DNA from: Rhodoplanes serenus
GTDB taxonomy: Bacteria > Pseudomonadota > Alphaproteobacteria > Rhizobiales > Xanthobacteraceae
Direction of reading: 5' to 3'
Assembly (NCBI GenBank): GCA_945861855.1
Contig: CAMAWG010000034.1
Location: forward strand, 1 to 32,382
Length of the DNA: 32,382 nucleotides
The notes beneath the pieces were generated by a model. That model saw only the letters and a list, made by a program, of their open reading frames with translations, made no database searches and had not been told where the DNA came from. The translations under genes and the position numbers were made by a program. Positions 24,366 to 31,478 of this stretch are shown here, one piece after another; position 1 is the first letter of the stretch, and the number at the start of each line of letters is the position of its first letter.

Positions 24366-24386
24366 CGGCGCGCCTCCCGCGCGCCG
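24366..24386 (+). other. Hairpin just before the rph ribosome binding site
   Basis: CGGCGCGC (24366-24373) pairs perfectly with GCGCGCCG (24379-24386) across a 5-nt loop and ends four bases before AGGAG (24390-24394). It has no T run. It may stabilise the rph messenger or terminate the upstream Bug-receptor transcript weakly. Confidence 0.45.
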
Positions 24387-24400
24387 GGCAGGAGAATGAA

Positions 24401-25114
24401 ATGCGGCCGAGCCGCCGACAGCCCGACGAGCTGCGCGCCGTATCGCTCGAGCGCGGCGTGGTGAAATACGCCGAGGGCTCGTGCTTCGTGAAGTTCGGCG
24501 ACACCCACGTGCTGGTGACCGCCTCGCTCGAAGAGCGGCTGCCGCCCTGGCTCAAGGGCCAGGCGCGCGGCTGGGTCACCGCCGAATACGGCATGCTGCC
24601 GCGCGCGACCCATGAACGGACGCGCCGCGAAGCCTCCGCCGGCAAGCAGGGCGGCCGCACCGTCGAGATCCAGCGGCTGATCGGGCGGAGCCTCCGCTCG
24701 GTGGTCGATCTCCCAGCCATGGGCGAACGGCAGATCTCCATCGACTGCGACGTGATCCAGGCCGACGGCGGCACCCGCACCGCCTCGATCACCGGCGCCT
24801 GGGTCGCGTTGAACGATTGCTTTGCCTGGATGCGCACGCGCGAGATGATCAAGACCAATCCACTGCGCGATCACATCGCGGCGATCTCCTGCGGCGTGTA
24901 CAACAACGTCGCAGTGCTCGATCTCGACTACGCCGAGGATTCCGAGGCCGAGACCGACGCCAACTTCGTCATGACCGGCGCGGGCAACATCGTCGAGGTC
25001 CAGGCCACCGCGGAAAAAACGCCGTTCAGCGAGGAGCAGTTGCTCGCGCTGCTCGCGCTCGCGCGCAAAGGCATCGGCAAGCTGGTCGATCTGCAGAAGA
25101 TGGCGGTGATGTGA
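24401..25114 (+). CDS. rph: Ribonuclease PH
   Basis: Phosphate-dependent 3'-to-5' exoribonuclease that trims tRNA precursors; 237 aa, the usual length. The N-terminus [41 protein letters not shown] and [19 protein letters not shown] carry the phosphate- and RNA-binding arginines, and [20 protein letters not shown] carries the acidic active-site residues. The ATG at 24401 has AGGAG at a 6-nt spacing. First gene of rph - rdgB - hemW (3 bp, then a 14-bp overlap). In related alphaproteobacteria this cluster lies next to divergent hrcA; here 3.4 kb separates the two. Confidence 0.97.
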   Translation: MRPSRRQPDELRAVSLERGVVKYAEGSCFVKFGDTHVLVTASLEERLPPWLKGQARGWVTAEYGMLPRATHERTRREASAGKQGGRTVEIQRLIGRSLRSVVDLPAMGERQISIDCDVIQADGGTRTASITGAWVALNDCFAWMRTREMIKTNPLRDHIAAISCGVYNNVAVLDLDYAEDSEAETDANFVMTGAGNIVEVQATAEKTPFSEEQLLALLALARKGIGKLVDLQKMAVM

Positions 25115-25117
25115 AAC

Positions 25118-25756
25118 ATGGCGCATCGCCCGATCGCCGGCCGGCTCGTGATTGCGACCCACAATCCGGGTAAGCTTGCCGAGATGCGCGACCTGCTGGC
25201 GGTTTACGGCGTCGAGGCTATATCCGCAGGTGAGCTGGGCCTGGCCGAGCCGGAGGAAACCGGCACCACGTTCCGCGCCAACGCACGGATCAAGGCCGAG
25301 GCCGCCGCAAAGGCGTCGAGCATGCCGTCGTTCGCCGACGACTCCGGCCTCGCGGTCGATGCGCTCGACGGCCAGCCCGGCATTCACTCGGCGCGCTGGG
25401 CCGGGCCGGACAAGGACTTTCGTTTTGCGATGAACAAGATTCAAAGCCTGCTGATCGAGCGCGGCGCCAAGAGCGCCGAGCGCCGGCGCGGGCATTTCGT
25501 CTCGGCGCTGTGTGTCGCCTGGCCCGACGGCCATGTCGAGGAGTTCGAGGCGACGGTGGATGGCACCGTAGTGTGGCCGCCGCGCGGCACCAAGGGCTTC
25601 GGCTACGATCCGCTGTTCCTGCCGGACGGCCAGACCCAGACCTTCGGCGAGATGCCGAGCGAGGAAAAGCACGGCCTGCCGCCGCACGGCCGCGGGCTTT
25701 CGCACCGCGCCCGCGCCTTCCTCAAGCTGGCGGAGGCGTGTCTTGCCAAGCGTTGA
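25118..25756 (+). CDS. rdgB: Non-canonical purine NTP pyrophosphatase RdgB/HAM1
   Basis: House-cleaning enzyme that hydrolyses ITP, dITP and XTP to the monophosphates; 212 aa. Signature motifs are IATHNPGKLAEMRDLL (nucleotide binding), PSFADDSGLAVDALDGQPG (metal-binding acidic loop) and GTKGFGYDPLFLPDG, followed by EEKHGLPPHGRGLSHRARA. The ATG at 25118 lies three bases after the rph stop, so the genes are co-transcribed. Its last 14 bases overlap the TTG start of hemW. Confidence 0.97.
   Translation: MAHRPIAGRLVIATHNPGKLAEMRDLLAVYGVEAISAGELGLAEPEETGTTFRANARIKAEAAAKASSMPSFADDSGLAVDALDGQPGIHSARWAGPDKDFRFAMNKIQSLLIERGAKSAERRRGHFVSALCVAWPDGHVEEFEATVDGTVVWPPRGTKGFGYDPLFLPDGQTQTFGEMPSEEKHGLPPHGRGLSHRARAFLKLAEACLAKR
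25732..25745 (+). promoter_or_regulatory. hemW: Ribosome binding site and TTG start of hemW
   Basis: GGAGG (25732-25736) precedes TTG (25743-25745) by six bases, inside the end of rdgB. It decides the hemW start and indicates translational coupling. Confidence 0.75.
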
Positions 25757-26915
25757 TTTGCAAAGCGCTGACGCGCAGGGCTTCGGGGTCTACGTCCACT
25801 GGCCCTTCTGCCTGTCGAAATGCCCGTACTGCGACTTCAACAGCCATGTCCGCCACGCGGCGATCGACGAGCCGCGATTTCTTCGCGCATTCGAGACCGA
25901 GATCGCCTCGACCGCGGCGCGCGCCCCCGGCCGCACCGTGTCGAGCATCTTCCTCGGCGGCGGCACGCCATCGCTGATGCAGCCTGCGACCGTCGGCACG
26001 ATTCTGGACACCATCGCCAAGCACTGGACCGTGCCGCCCAATATCGAGGTCACGCTCGAAGCCAATCCGACCAGCGTCGAGGCCACACGCTTCCGAGGCT
26101 ATCGCACCGCCGGGGTCAACCGCGTGTCGCTCGGCGTACAGGCGCTCGACGATGCGTCGCTGAAGGAACTCGGCCGGCTGCACACCGCGCAGGAGGCTCT
26201 CGATGCCGTCGCCATCGCCCGGCAATCGTTCGACCGCTACTCCTTCGATCTGATCTACGCCCGCCCGCGGCAGACGCCGCAGGAATGGGCCGCCGAGCTC
26301 AAGCGCGCCATCGCGGAGGCGGCCGAGCATCTGTCGCTCTATCAGTTGACCATCGAGCCCGAGACGCCGTTCCACGCCCTGCACAAGGCCGGCAAGCTCG
26401 TCATTCCCGACGACGACACCGGCCGCGAGCTCTACGACCTGACGCAGGAGATCTGCAGCAACGCCGGCCTGCCGGCATACGAAGTGTCCAATCACGCGCG
26501 GCCAGGCGCCGAGTGCCGGCACAATCTCGTCTACTGGCGCGCGCACGAATACGCCGGCGTCGGACCCGGCGCCCACGGCCGGCTCGACATCGACGGCCGC
26601 CGCCGCGCCACCATGACCGAGAAGCGGCCGGAGGCCTGGCTGATGCGGGTCGAATCGCTCGGCCACGGCCAGATCACCGACGACCTGCTCACGTCGGAGG
26701 AGCGCGCCGACGAATTCCTGCTGATGGGGCTCCGCCTCGCCGAGGGCATCAACCCGGCGCGCTACCAGGCGCTGTCCGGCCGGGCCCTCGATCCGGATCG
26801 CATCGCGATGCTGACGGCCAACGGCTTCGTCGAGAGCGGCGGCGACGGCTGCCTCCGGGTCACGCCGGCCGGCTTTCCGGTGCTCGACGCCGTGGTGGCC
26901 GATCTGGCGGCATAG
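25743..26915 (+). CDS. hemW: HemW heme chaperone / coproporphyrinogen-III-oxidase-like radical SAM protein
   Basis: Radical SAM protein of 390 aa that delivers heme in known cases. The iron-sulfur triad is Cys23-x3-Cys27-x2-Cys30 in HWPFCLSKCPYCDFNSHV, which matches HemW; FLGGGTPSLM, LEANPTSVE and SLGVQALDDASLKELGR follow, and the C-terminal domain has HNLVYWRAHEYAGVGPGAH. The start is TTG (25743): it has GGAGG at 25732-25736, six bases away, and gives the normal N-terminus, while no ATG occurs early in the frame. The gene overlaps rdgB by 14 bp. It is followed after 101 bp by the HpnP-like gene with its own promoter. Confidence 0.93.
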   Translation: MPSVDLQSADAQGFGVYVHWPFCLSKCPYCDFNSHVRHAAIDEPRFLRAFETEIASTAARAPGRTVSSIFLGGGTPSLMQPATVGTILDTIAKHWTVPPNIEVTLEANPTSVEATRFRGYRTAGVNRVSLGVQALDDASLKELGRLHTAQEALDAVAIARQSFDRYSFDLIYARPRQTPQEWAAELKRAIAEAAEHLSLYQLTIEPETPFHALHKAGKLVIPDDDTGRELYDLTQEICSNAGLPAYEVSNHARPGAECRHNLVYWRAHEYAGVGPGAHGRLDIDGRRRATMTEKRPEAWLMRVESLGHGQITDDLLTSEERADEFLLMGLRLAEGINPARYQALSGRALDPDRIAMLTANGFVESGGDGCLRVTPAGFPVLDAVVADLAA

Positions 26916-26936
26916 GGCAGGCCGGGCAGCCCCGGC

Positions 26937-26961
26937 GGAACCGCGGGCTTGCGTCCTCGTT
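26937..26961 (+). promoter_or_regulatory. EcfG-type general-stress promoter of the HpnP-like gene
   Basis: GGAAC (26937-26941), a 16-bp spacer and CGTT (26958-26961) match exactly the consensus of the alphaproteobacterial general stress sigma factor EcfG (GGAAC-N16/17-CGTT). The ATG of the HpnP-like gene is 55 bp downstream, a normal distance. In Rhodopseudomonas palustris TIE-1 hpnP is known to be regulated by EcfG, so position and gene agree. Among the gene upstream regions I checked by eye, only this one matches. Confidence 0.75.
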
Positions 26962-27016
26962 GTCGTCACATTATTTCGCCAGTCTCGATCCTTGAACCAG
27001 GCGAGGCTCTGACCGG

Positions 27017-28612
27017 ATGCTTGCACCAAGGGATTGTGCCGGAAGGCACGTGTTGTGTGTTTTTCCGCGCTATACCCCCTCTTTTGGGACGTTCGAGTTC
27101 TCCTACCCCCTCACCGACGGCGTTCGCGCTTTCATGCCGCCCCAGGGCCTCTTGGTCGTCGCGGCTGCCGTGCCCTCGTCATGGCAGGCCCGTTTCATCG
27201 ACGAGAACATGGCTCCGGCCGCCCGCGAGGACTTCGAGTGGGCGGAGGTGGTGTTCGTCAGCGGCATGCACGTGCAGCGCCGTCAGATGGAGGACATCCG
27301 CCGCCGCGCCCACGCCGCCGACCGGGTCACCGTACTGGGCGGATCGTCGGTATCGGCATCCCCGGAGAAGTACCCGAACTTCGATTATCTTCATGTCGGC
27401 GAGCTGGGCGACGCGACCGACGAATTGTTCGCGCGGCTGGAAGAAGATGTCTCCCGCCCGCCGCGCCAGATCGTGCTCACCACCAAGGTCCGGCGCGAGC
27501 TGTCCGAATTCTCGATACCGGCCTACGAGCTGGCGAAGGTCGACCGCTATCTCCTCGGCAGCATCCAGTTCTCCAGCGGCTGTCCGTACCAGTGCGAATT
27601 CTGCGACATCCCCGCGCTCTACGGCCGCGTCGCGCGATACAAGACCGCCGAGCAGGTCTGCGCCGAGCTCGACAAGCTCGTGTCCTGCGGTCTGTCCACT
27701 TCGGTCTATTTCGTCGATGACAATTTCATCGCCAACAAGCGCGCGGTGCGCGAGATGCTGCCGCACCTGATCGAATGGCAGAAGCGCAACGGCTATCCGC
27801 TGCTGCTGTCGTGCGAGGCGACGCTTAACATCGCCAAGCGGCCGGAAATCCTCGAGCTGATGCGCGAGGCGGCTTTCCCCACTATCTTCTGCGGCATCGA
27901 GACGCCCGATCCCGCCGCGCTGAAATCGATCTCGAAGGATCACAACATGATGGTGCCGATCCTCGGCGCCATCGAGACCCTGAACGGCTTCGGCATGGAG
28001 GTCGTGTCGGGCATGATCATCGGCCTCGACACCGACACGCCCGACACCGGCCGCTTCCTGCAGGAGTTTGTCGGGCAGTCGCAGATTCCGCTGCTGACCA
28101 TGAACCTGCTGCAGGCGCTGCCGCGCACGCCGCTGTGGGACCGCCTCAAGCGCGAAGGCAGGCTGATCGAGGACGACGAAGACCTCGAATCGAACGTCGT
28201 CTTCCGCATGCCCTACGACGAGGTGGTCGCGATGTGGCGCGAATGCATGCGCGTCGCCTATCTGCCCGAAGCGCTGTTCGGCCGCTACGAGCACCAGATC
28301 CGCACGGCCTATGCCAATCGTCTGCGCCTGCCGAACAGCCCGCAGCGTGCGTCCTGGCGCAACATCCGGCGCGGATTGATCATGCTTGCGCGTATTTTCT
28401 GGTTCGTCGGCGTGAAGGGCGACTACCGGCGCACCTTCTGGCGGTTTGCCCTGGCGCGGCTCATGCGCGGGCAGATCGAATATCTCATCGCGGTGACACT
28501 GCTCGCCCACCATCTCATTCTGTTCGCCCGTGAGGCTTCGGCAGGACGCCGCAACGCTTCGAACTACAGCGCCAAGCGGATCGACGAAGATATGCTGGTT
28601 GCCGCCGAATAG
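27017..28612 (+). CDS. hpnP: B12-binding radical SAM protein with DUF4070, HpnP-like hopanoid C-2 methylase
   Basis: A 531-aa enzyme. The N-terminal B12-binding-like domain (VLCVFPRYTPSFGTFEFSYP, FIDENMAP, VSGMHVQRRQMEDI) has no DxHxxG motif, as usual in this class. The radical SAM triad is Cys189, Cys193, Cys196 in SSGCPYQCEFCDIPALYGR, followed by YFVDDNFIANKRA, CEATLNIAKRPEI and GLDTDTPDTGRF. The C-terminal DUF4070 region carries SWRNIRRGLIMLARIFW and a hydrophobic helix, LIAVTLLAHHLILFAREAS. This agrees closely with my memory of HpnP, which adds a methyl group to C-2 of hopanoids. Close paralogues without that function exist, so the name is probable, not certain. No shc or other hpn gene is adjacent. 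The ATG at 27017 has GAGG about ten bases upstream. The EcfG-type promoter supports the name. Confidence 0.75.
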   Translation: MLAPRDCAGRHVLCVFPRYTPSFGTFEFSYPLTDGVRAFMPPQGLLVVAAAVPSSWQARFIDENMAPAAREDFEWAEVVFVSGMHVQRRQMEDIRRRAHAADRVTVLGGSSVSASPEKYPNFDYLHVGELGDATDELFARLEEDVSRPPRQIVLTTKVRRELSEFSIPAYELAKVDRYLLGSIQFSSGCPYQCEFCDIPALYGRVARYKTAEQVCAELDKLVSCGLSTSVYFVDDNFIANKRAVREMLPHLIEWQKRNGYPLLLSCEATLNIAKRPEILELMREAAFPTIFCGIETPDPAALKSISKDHNMMVPILGAIETLNGFGMEVVSGMIIGLDTDTPDTGRFLQEFVGQSQIPLLTMNLLQALPRTPLWDRLKREGRLIEDDEDLESNVVFRMPYDEVVAMWRECMRVAYLPEALFGRYEHQIRTAYANRLRLPNSPQRASWRNIRRGLIMLARIFWFVGVKGDYRRTFWRFALARLMRGQIEYLIAVTLLAHHLILFAREASAGRRNASNYSAKRIDEDMLVAAE

Positions 28613-28629
28613 ACGGCACAGCCCGCCGA

Positions 28630-29829
28630 TCAAGTCCCCGGCGCGCCGAAGGCGCGCGGCGGCGGGCTGACGACCTGGCCGCCGGTCGGGCCCACGCGCA
28701 TCACCGCAAGCCCGCGTTCGTTGGTGCCGTCGGTGCGGAAACGGAACAGCCCGTCGATTCCGGAGAATCCCGACGCGCTGGTCAGCACCTGCTCGGAGAA
28801 ACGCTGCGGCCCCTGCGTCTTGACCAGCGCCGCCACCAGCGCGGCGGCGTCATAGGCGAGCGTCGAGGTGCGCACCGGGTCCTGGTTGTAGCGCTGGCGA
28901 TAGCGGGCGGAGAAATTGCGAAAGCCGGTGGAGTCCGGCGCGGCGTAGAGACCGCCATGCAGCCGCGCGTCGTTGAAGATGCGCGGGTCGTCCCACAATC
29001 CCGTTCCGAGGAGCTGCACGCGCTTGGTGTCGAGCCCGCCGGCGATCAAGGTCTGCACGACCAGCGGCACAACCTCCGGACCCTCGGGGATGAACACGGC
29101 GTCCGCGCCACGCGCCGCCTGCGCAACGAGCTTCGCCGGCGCCTGCATCCTGCCCGGATCGAGCGGGTAGCGTTCGAGCGCGACGATGCGCGCGCCCTTG
29201 CGCGACACCACCTGCTTGAATTCGCCTTCGACCACGTTGCCATAGGCGCCTTCCGACAGCATGGCGGCAAACGACCGCTTGCCGCTGGAGATGGCGTATT
29301 CGACGATGCGATCGACGTCGGACTCCGGCAGGAAGCTCAGCAGATAGACGCCGCGCGCCGCGACGCTGGCGTCGGTCGAGAATGCGATCACCGGTACGCC
29401 GCGCTGGCGGGCCGCCGCGCCGACGACGCCGACCGAATGGGCAAACAGCGGCCCGATGATGATCTCGGCGCCTTCGGCGAGAACCTGCTGCGCCGCCTGC
29501 TGCGCGCCGCCCGACGTGCCGCCGTCATCCTTCACCAGAAGCTGGACGTTGGGGCTGTTGAATTCGACCAGCGCCATCTCGGCCGCGTTCTTCATCGACA
29601 GCGCCACGGTGCCGGCGTTGCCGCCCGCCGACAGCGGCAGGATCAGGCCGACCCTGACCGCTCCGGTGCCGATCGCCGCCTGATCCTGGGGCAGCGGCTG
29701 CGCCGAGGGCGGAGAATTGGCGTTGATCACTTCAGATGTGCTGGAGCAGGCCGCCAGCAAAGCCAGCAGGCCGCCGACGCACAGGCGTCGGGACAGCAAC
29801 TGCATTGAGGCCTGCGAAGCCGGGACCAT
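28630..29829 (-). CDS. LppC/LpoA-like lipoprotein with periplasmic binding protein fold (penicillin-binding protein activator)
   Basis: A 399-aa lipoprotein: lipobox LLALLAAC with Cys28 as the acylated residue, followed by a linker rich in serine and proline and a type I periplasmic-binding fold (VRVGLILPLSAGGNAGTVAL, IIIGPLFAHSVGVVGAAARQ, GVPVIAFSTDASVAARGVYL, FIPEGPEVVPLVVQTL). It matches the alphaproteobacterial LppC group related to LpoA, an outer-membrane activator of PBP1A. The ATG at 29829 has GAGGA at a good distance; the ATG at 29805 is a second choice. Divergent from rsmI and followed by a 17-bp convergent gap to the HpnP-like gene. The LppC-rsmI-yraN order is conserved in many Proteobacteria, which supports the call. 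A LivK-like amino-acid receptor is the alternative. Confidence 0.85.
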   Translation of the reverse strand: MVPASQASMQLLSRRLCVGGLLALLAACSSTSEVINANSPPSAQPLPQDQAAIGTGAVRVGLILPLSAGGNAGTVALSMKNAAEMALVEFNSPNVQLLVKDDGGTSGGAQQAAQQVLAEGAEIIIGPLFAHSVGVVGAAARQRGVPVIAFSTDASVAARGVYLLSFLPESDVDRIVEYAISSGKRSFAAMLSEGAYGNVVEGEFKQVVSRKGARIVALERYPLDPGRMQAPAKLVAQAARGADAVFIPEGPEVVPLVVQTLIAGGLDTKRVQLLGTGLWDDPRIFNDARLHGGLYAAPDSTGFRNFSARYRQRYNQDPVRTSTLAYDAAALVAALVKTQGPQRFSEQVLTSASGFSGIDGLFRFRTDGTNERGLAVMRVGPTGGQVVSPPPRAFGAPGT

Positions 29830-30003
29830 GGACGATTTCCTCGACGGCGATTGTAGCGGCAATTGCCAGTCCACGTTGGCAAACGGGCATAATGAGGACG
29901 ATAGGTTAACCAAATGGAAAGGATAAAGAATCCCATTCCATGCGGTTTTGCGGGGTTTGGCTCGGAAATGACGCAGCCCGGCCCGGCCGCTACAATGCGG
30001 CGG
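29830..30003. promoter_or_regulatory. Divergent promoter region of the LppC-like lipoprotein and rsmI genes
   Basis: A 174-bp gap. Candidate plus-strand elements are TTGCCA (29863) with CATAAT at 19 bp, or ATGACG (29968) and TACAAT (29991) at exactly 17 bp, the second almost at the rsmI start. A perfect 10-bp palindrome GGCAATTGCC lies at 29858-29867. The evidence is weak, and the true promoters are not decided. Confidence 0.3.
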
Positions 30004-30963
30004 ATGCGGGATAATCGAGCCGAAAGCCAAGCCAAGGATCGCTCCGGCGATCGCAGCAGGACCTATGTGCTCGCCGGGCATCCGGTCGAAGCGCCGCGGC
30101 TTGCCGCGGGCCTGCACCTCGTCGCCACCCCGATCGGCAACCTGCGCGACATCACGCTCCGGGCGCTGGAAACCCTCGCCGCGGCCGACGTCATCGCCTG
30201 CGAGGACACACGGGTGACCCGCAAGCTTCTCGACCATTACGGCATCGCGATCCCGCTGACGCCCTACCACGAGCACAACGCCGCGGCGGCGCGGCCGAAG
30301 CTCCTCGCGCGGCTGGCCTCAGGCGAAGCCTTGGCGCTTGTCTCCGACGCCGGCACGCCGCTGATTTCGGATCCGGGCTTCAAGCTGGTGCGGGCGGTGT
30401 GTGAGGCAGGCCTTCCCGTGAGCGCGGCGCCCGGCCCATCCGCCGCACTGGCGGCGCTCGCCGTCGCAGGGCTGCCGACCGACCGATTTTTCTTCGAAGG
30501 CTTTCTGCCGCCGAAGGACGGCCAGCGCCGCGCCCGCATTGCCGAGATCGATCGCATCCCGGCGACGCTCATTCTTTATGAAAGCGGCCCGCGCGTAGGG
30601 CGTGCGCTCAACGCACTGGCGGAGGGACTTGGGCCGCGGCAAGCCGCAGTCTGCCGCGAGCTCACCAAGCTGCACGAGGAAATCCGGCGCGGCGAGTTGC
30701 CGGCGCTGGCGCTGGTCTATGGCGACGACGCCAAGTACCCGGCCGAGATCCGCGGCGAGTTCACCATCGTCATCGCGCCGCCCGCGGCCGATGCCGGAGT
30801 GCCCGGCGCCGACGAGGTGGACGCGCTGCTGCGGCAGGCCTTGCAGCACGCCTCGGTGAAGGACGCGGTGAGCGACGTCGCGGCCGCCACCGGCCGGCCG
30901 CGACGTGAAATCTACCAGCGCGCGCTCGCGCTCAGCGAAGAAGACGATGGCACGGCAAAGTAA
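30004..30963 (+). CDS. rsmI: 16S rRNA (cytidine-1402-2'-O)-methyltransferase RsmI
   Basis: SAM-dependent enzyme that methylates the ribose of C1402 in 16S rRNA; tetrapyrrole-methylase fold, 319 aa from this start. Motifs are [73 protein letters not shown] and [18 protein letters not shown]. The start is uncertain: ATGs at 29914, 29968, 29995 and 30004 and a GTG at 30067 are all in frame. I chose 30004 because the segment from about 30050 ([13 protein letters not shown]) looks like the conserved N-terminal extension in related genomes and because GCGGCGG precedes it; the exact codon is open. It overlaps yraN by 17 bp. Confidence 0.9.
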   Translation: MRDNRAESQAKDRSGDRSRTYVLAGHPVEAPRLAAGLHLVATPIGNLRDITLRALETLAAADVIACEDTRVTRKLLDHYGIAIPLTPYHEHNAAAARPKLLARLASGEALALVSDAGTPLISDPGFKLVRAVCEAGLPVSAAPGPSAALAALAVAGLPTDRFFFEGFLPPKDGQRRARIAEIDRIPATLILYESGPRVGRALNALAEGLGPRQAAVCRELTKLHEEIRRGELPALALVYGDDAKYPAEIRGEFTIVIAPPAADAGVPGADEVDALLRQALQHASVKDAVSDVAAATGRPRREIYQRALALSEEDDGTAK

Positions 30964-31333
30964 GGATACACCGCGGCCAGAGCGCGTCGCCGCGCATCTC
31001 ACGGGCCTCTCGGCGGAAAGCCGCGCCGCGGCCTATCTCATCGCCAAGGGCTACCGCATCGTGGCGCGGCGCTTTCGCAGTCCGGTCGGCGAGGTGGACA
31101 TCGTCGCACGACGGCGCGGCGTGCTGGTCTTCGTCGAGGTGAAGGCGCGCAACACGCTCGACGGCGCCGCGGAGTCGCTCCTGCCGCGCCAGCAGCGCCG
31201 GATCGCCGGCGCGGCCGGAGCCTGGCTCGCCGCTCATCCCGAGGATGCCGAGAGCGACATCCGGTTTGATGCCGTACTGGTTGCGCCGGGACGCATCCCG
31301 CGCCACATTCCGGCGGCGTTCGAGACGGAATAG
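30947..31333 (+). CDS. yraN: YraN family (UPF0102) endonuclease-like protein
   Basis: A 128-aa small protein of the YraN/UPF0102 family with a Holliday-junction-resolvase-like nuclease fold; function not established. The active-site pattern is [20 protein letters not shown] then KAR, with Asp51 and Glu64-x-Lys66, and a family N-terminus [20 protein letters not shown]. The ATG at 30947 is inside the end of rsmI (17-bp overlap) and has GAAGAAG before it; the earlier start at 30905 would lie deep inside rsmI. Translational coupling with rsmI is expected. Instead of gshB, which often follows in alphaproteobacteria, a palindromic repeat comes next. Confidence 0.92.
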   Translation: MARQSKDTPRPERVAAHLTGLSAESRAAAYLIAKGYRIVARRFRSPVGEVDIVARRRGVLVFVEVKARNTLDGAAESLLPRQQRRIAGAAGAWLAAHPEDAESDIRFDAVLVAPGRIPRHIPAAFETE

Positions 31334-31343
31334 CTCCGACCTC

Positions 31344-31470
31344 GTGTCCCGGACGCGGTGCAGCGCGATAGCGGTGCACCGCTGATCCGGGACCCCGGTT
31401 CCTTTCAAAAGAAAGCTGGGTCCCGGGTCTGCAGCGCATCACCAGAGGTGCTGCGCCGCGCCCGGGACAA
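31344..31470. repeat. Palindromic intergenic repeat (paired hairpins with GTCCCGG arms)
   Basis: Between yraN and the convergent chemoreceptor gene. GTCCCGGA (31346-31353) pairs with TCCGGGAC (31386-31393) and encloses GCGGTGCA/TGCACCGC (31355-31362/31375-31382). GTCCCGGG (31420-31427) pairs with CCCGGGAC (31461-31468) and encloses an imperfect GCGCATCACC/GGTGCTGCGC. The outer ends CGTGTCCC...GGGACA are also inverted. It is the type common in Bradyrhizobium genomes. Its location suggests it also separates two convergent transcripts. Confidence 0.8.
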
Positions 31471-31478
31471 GAAAGAAA

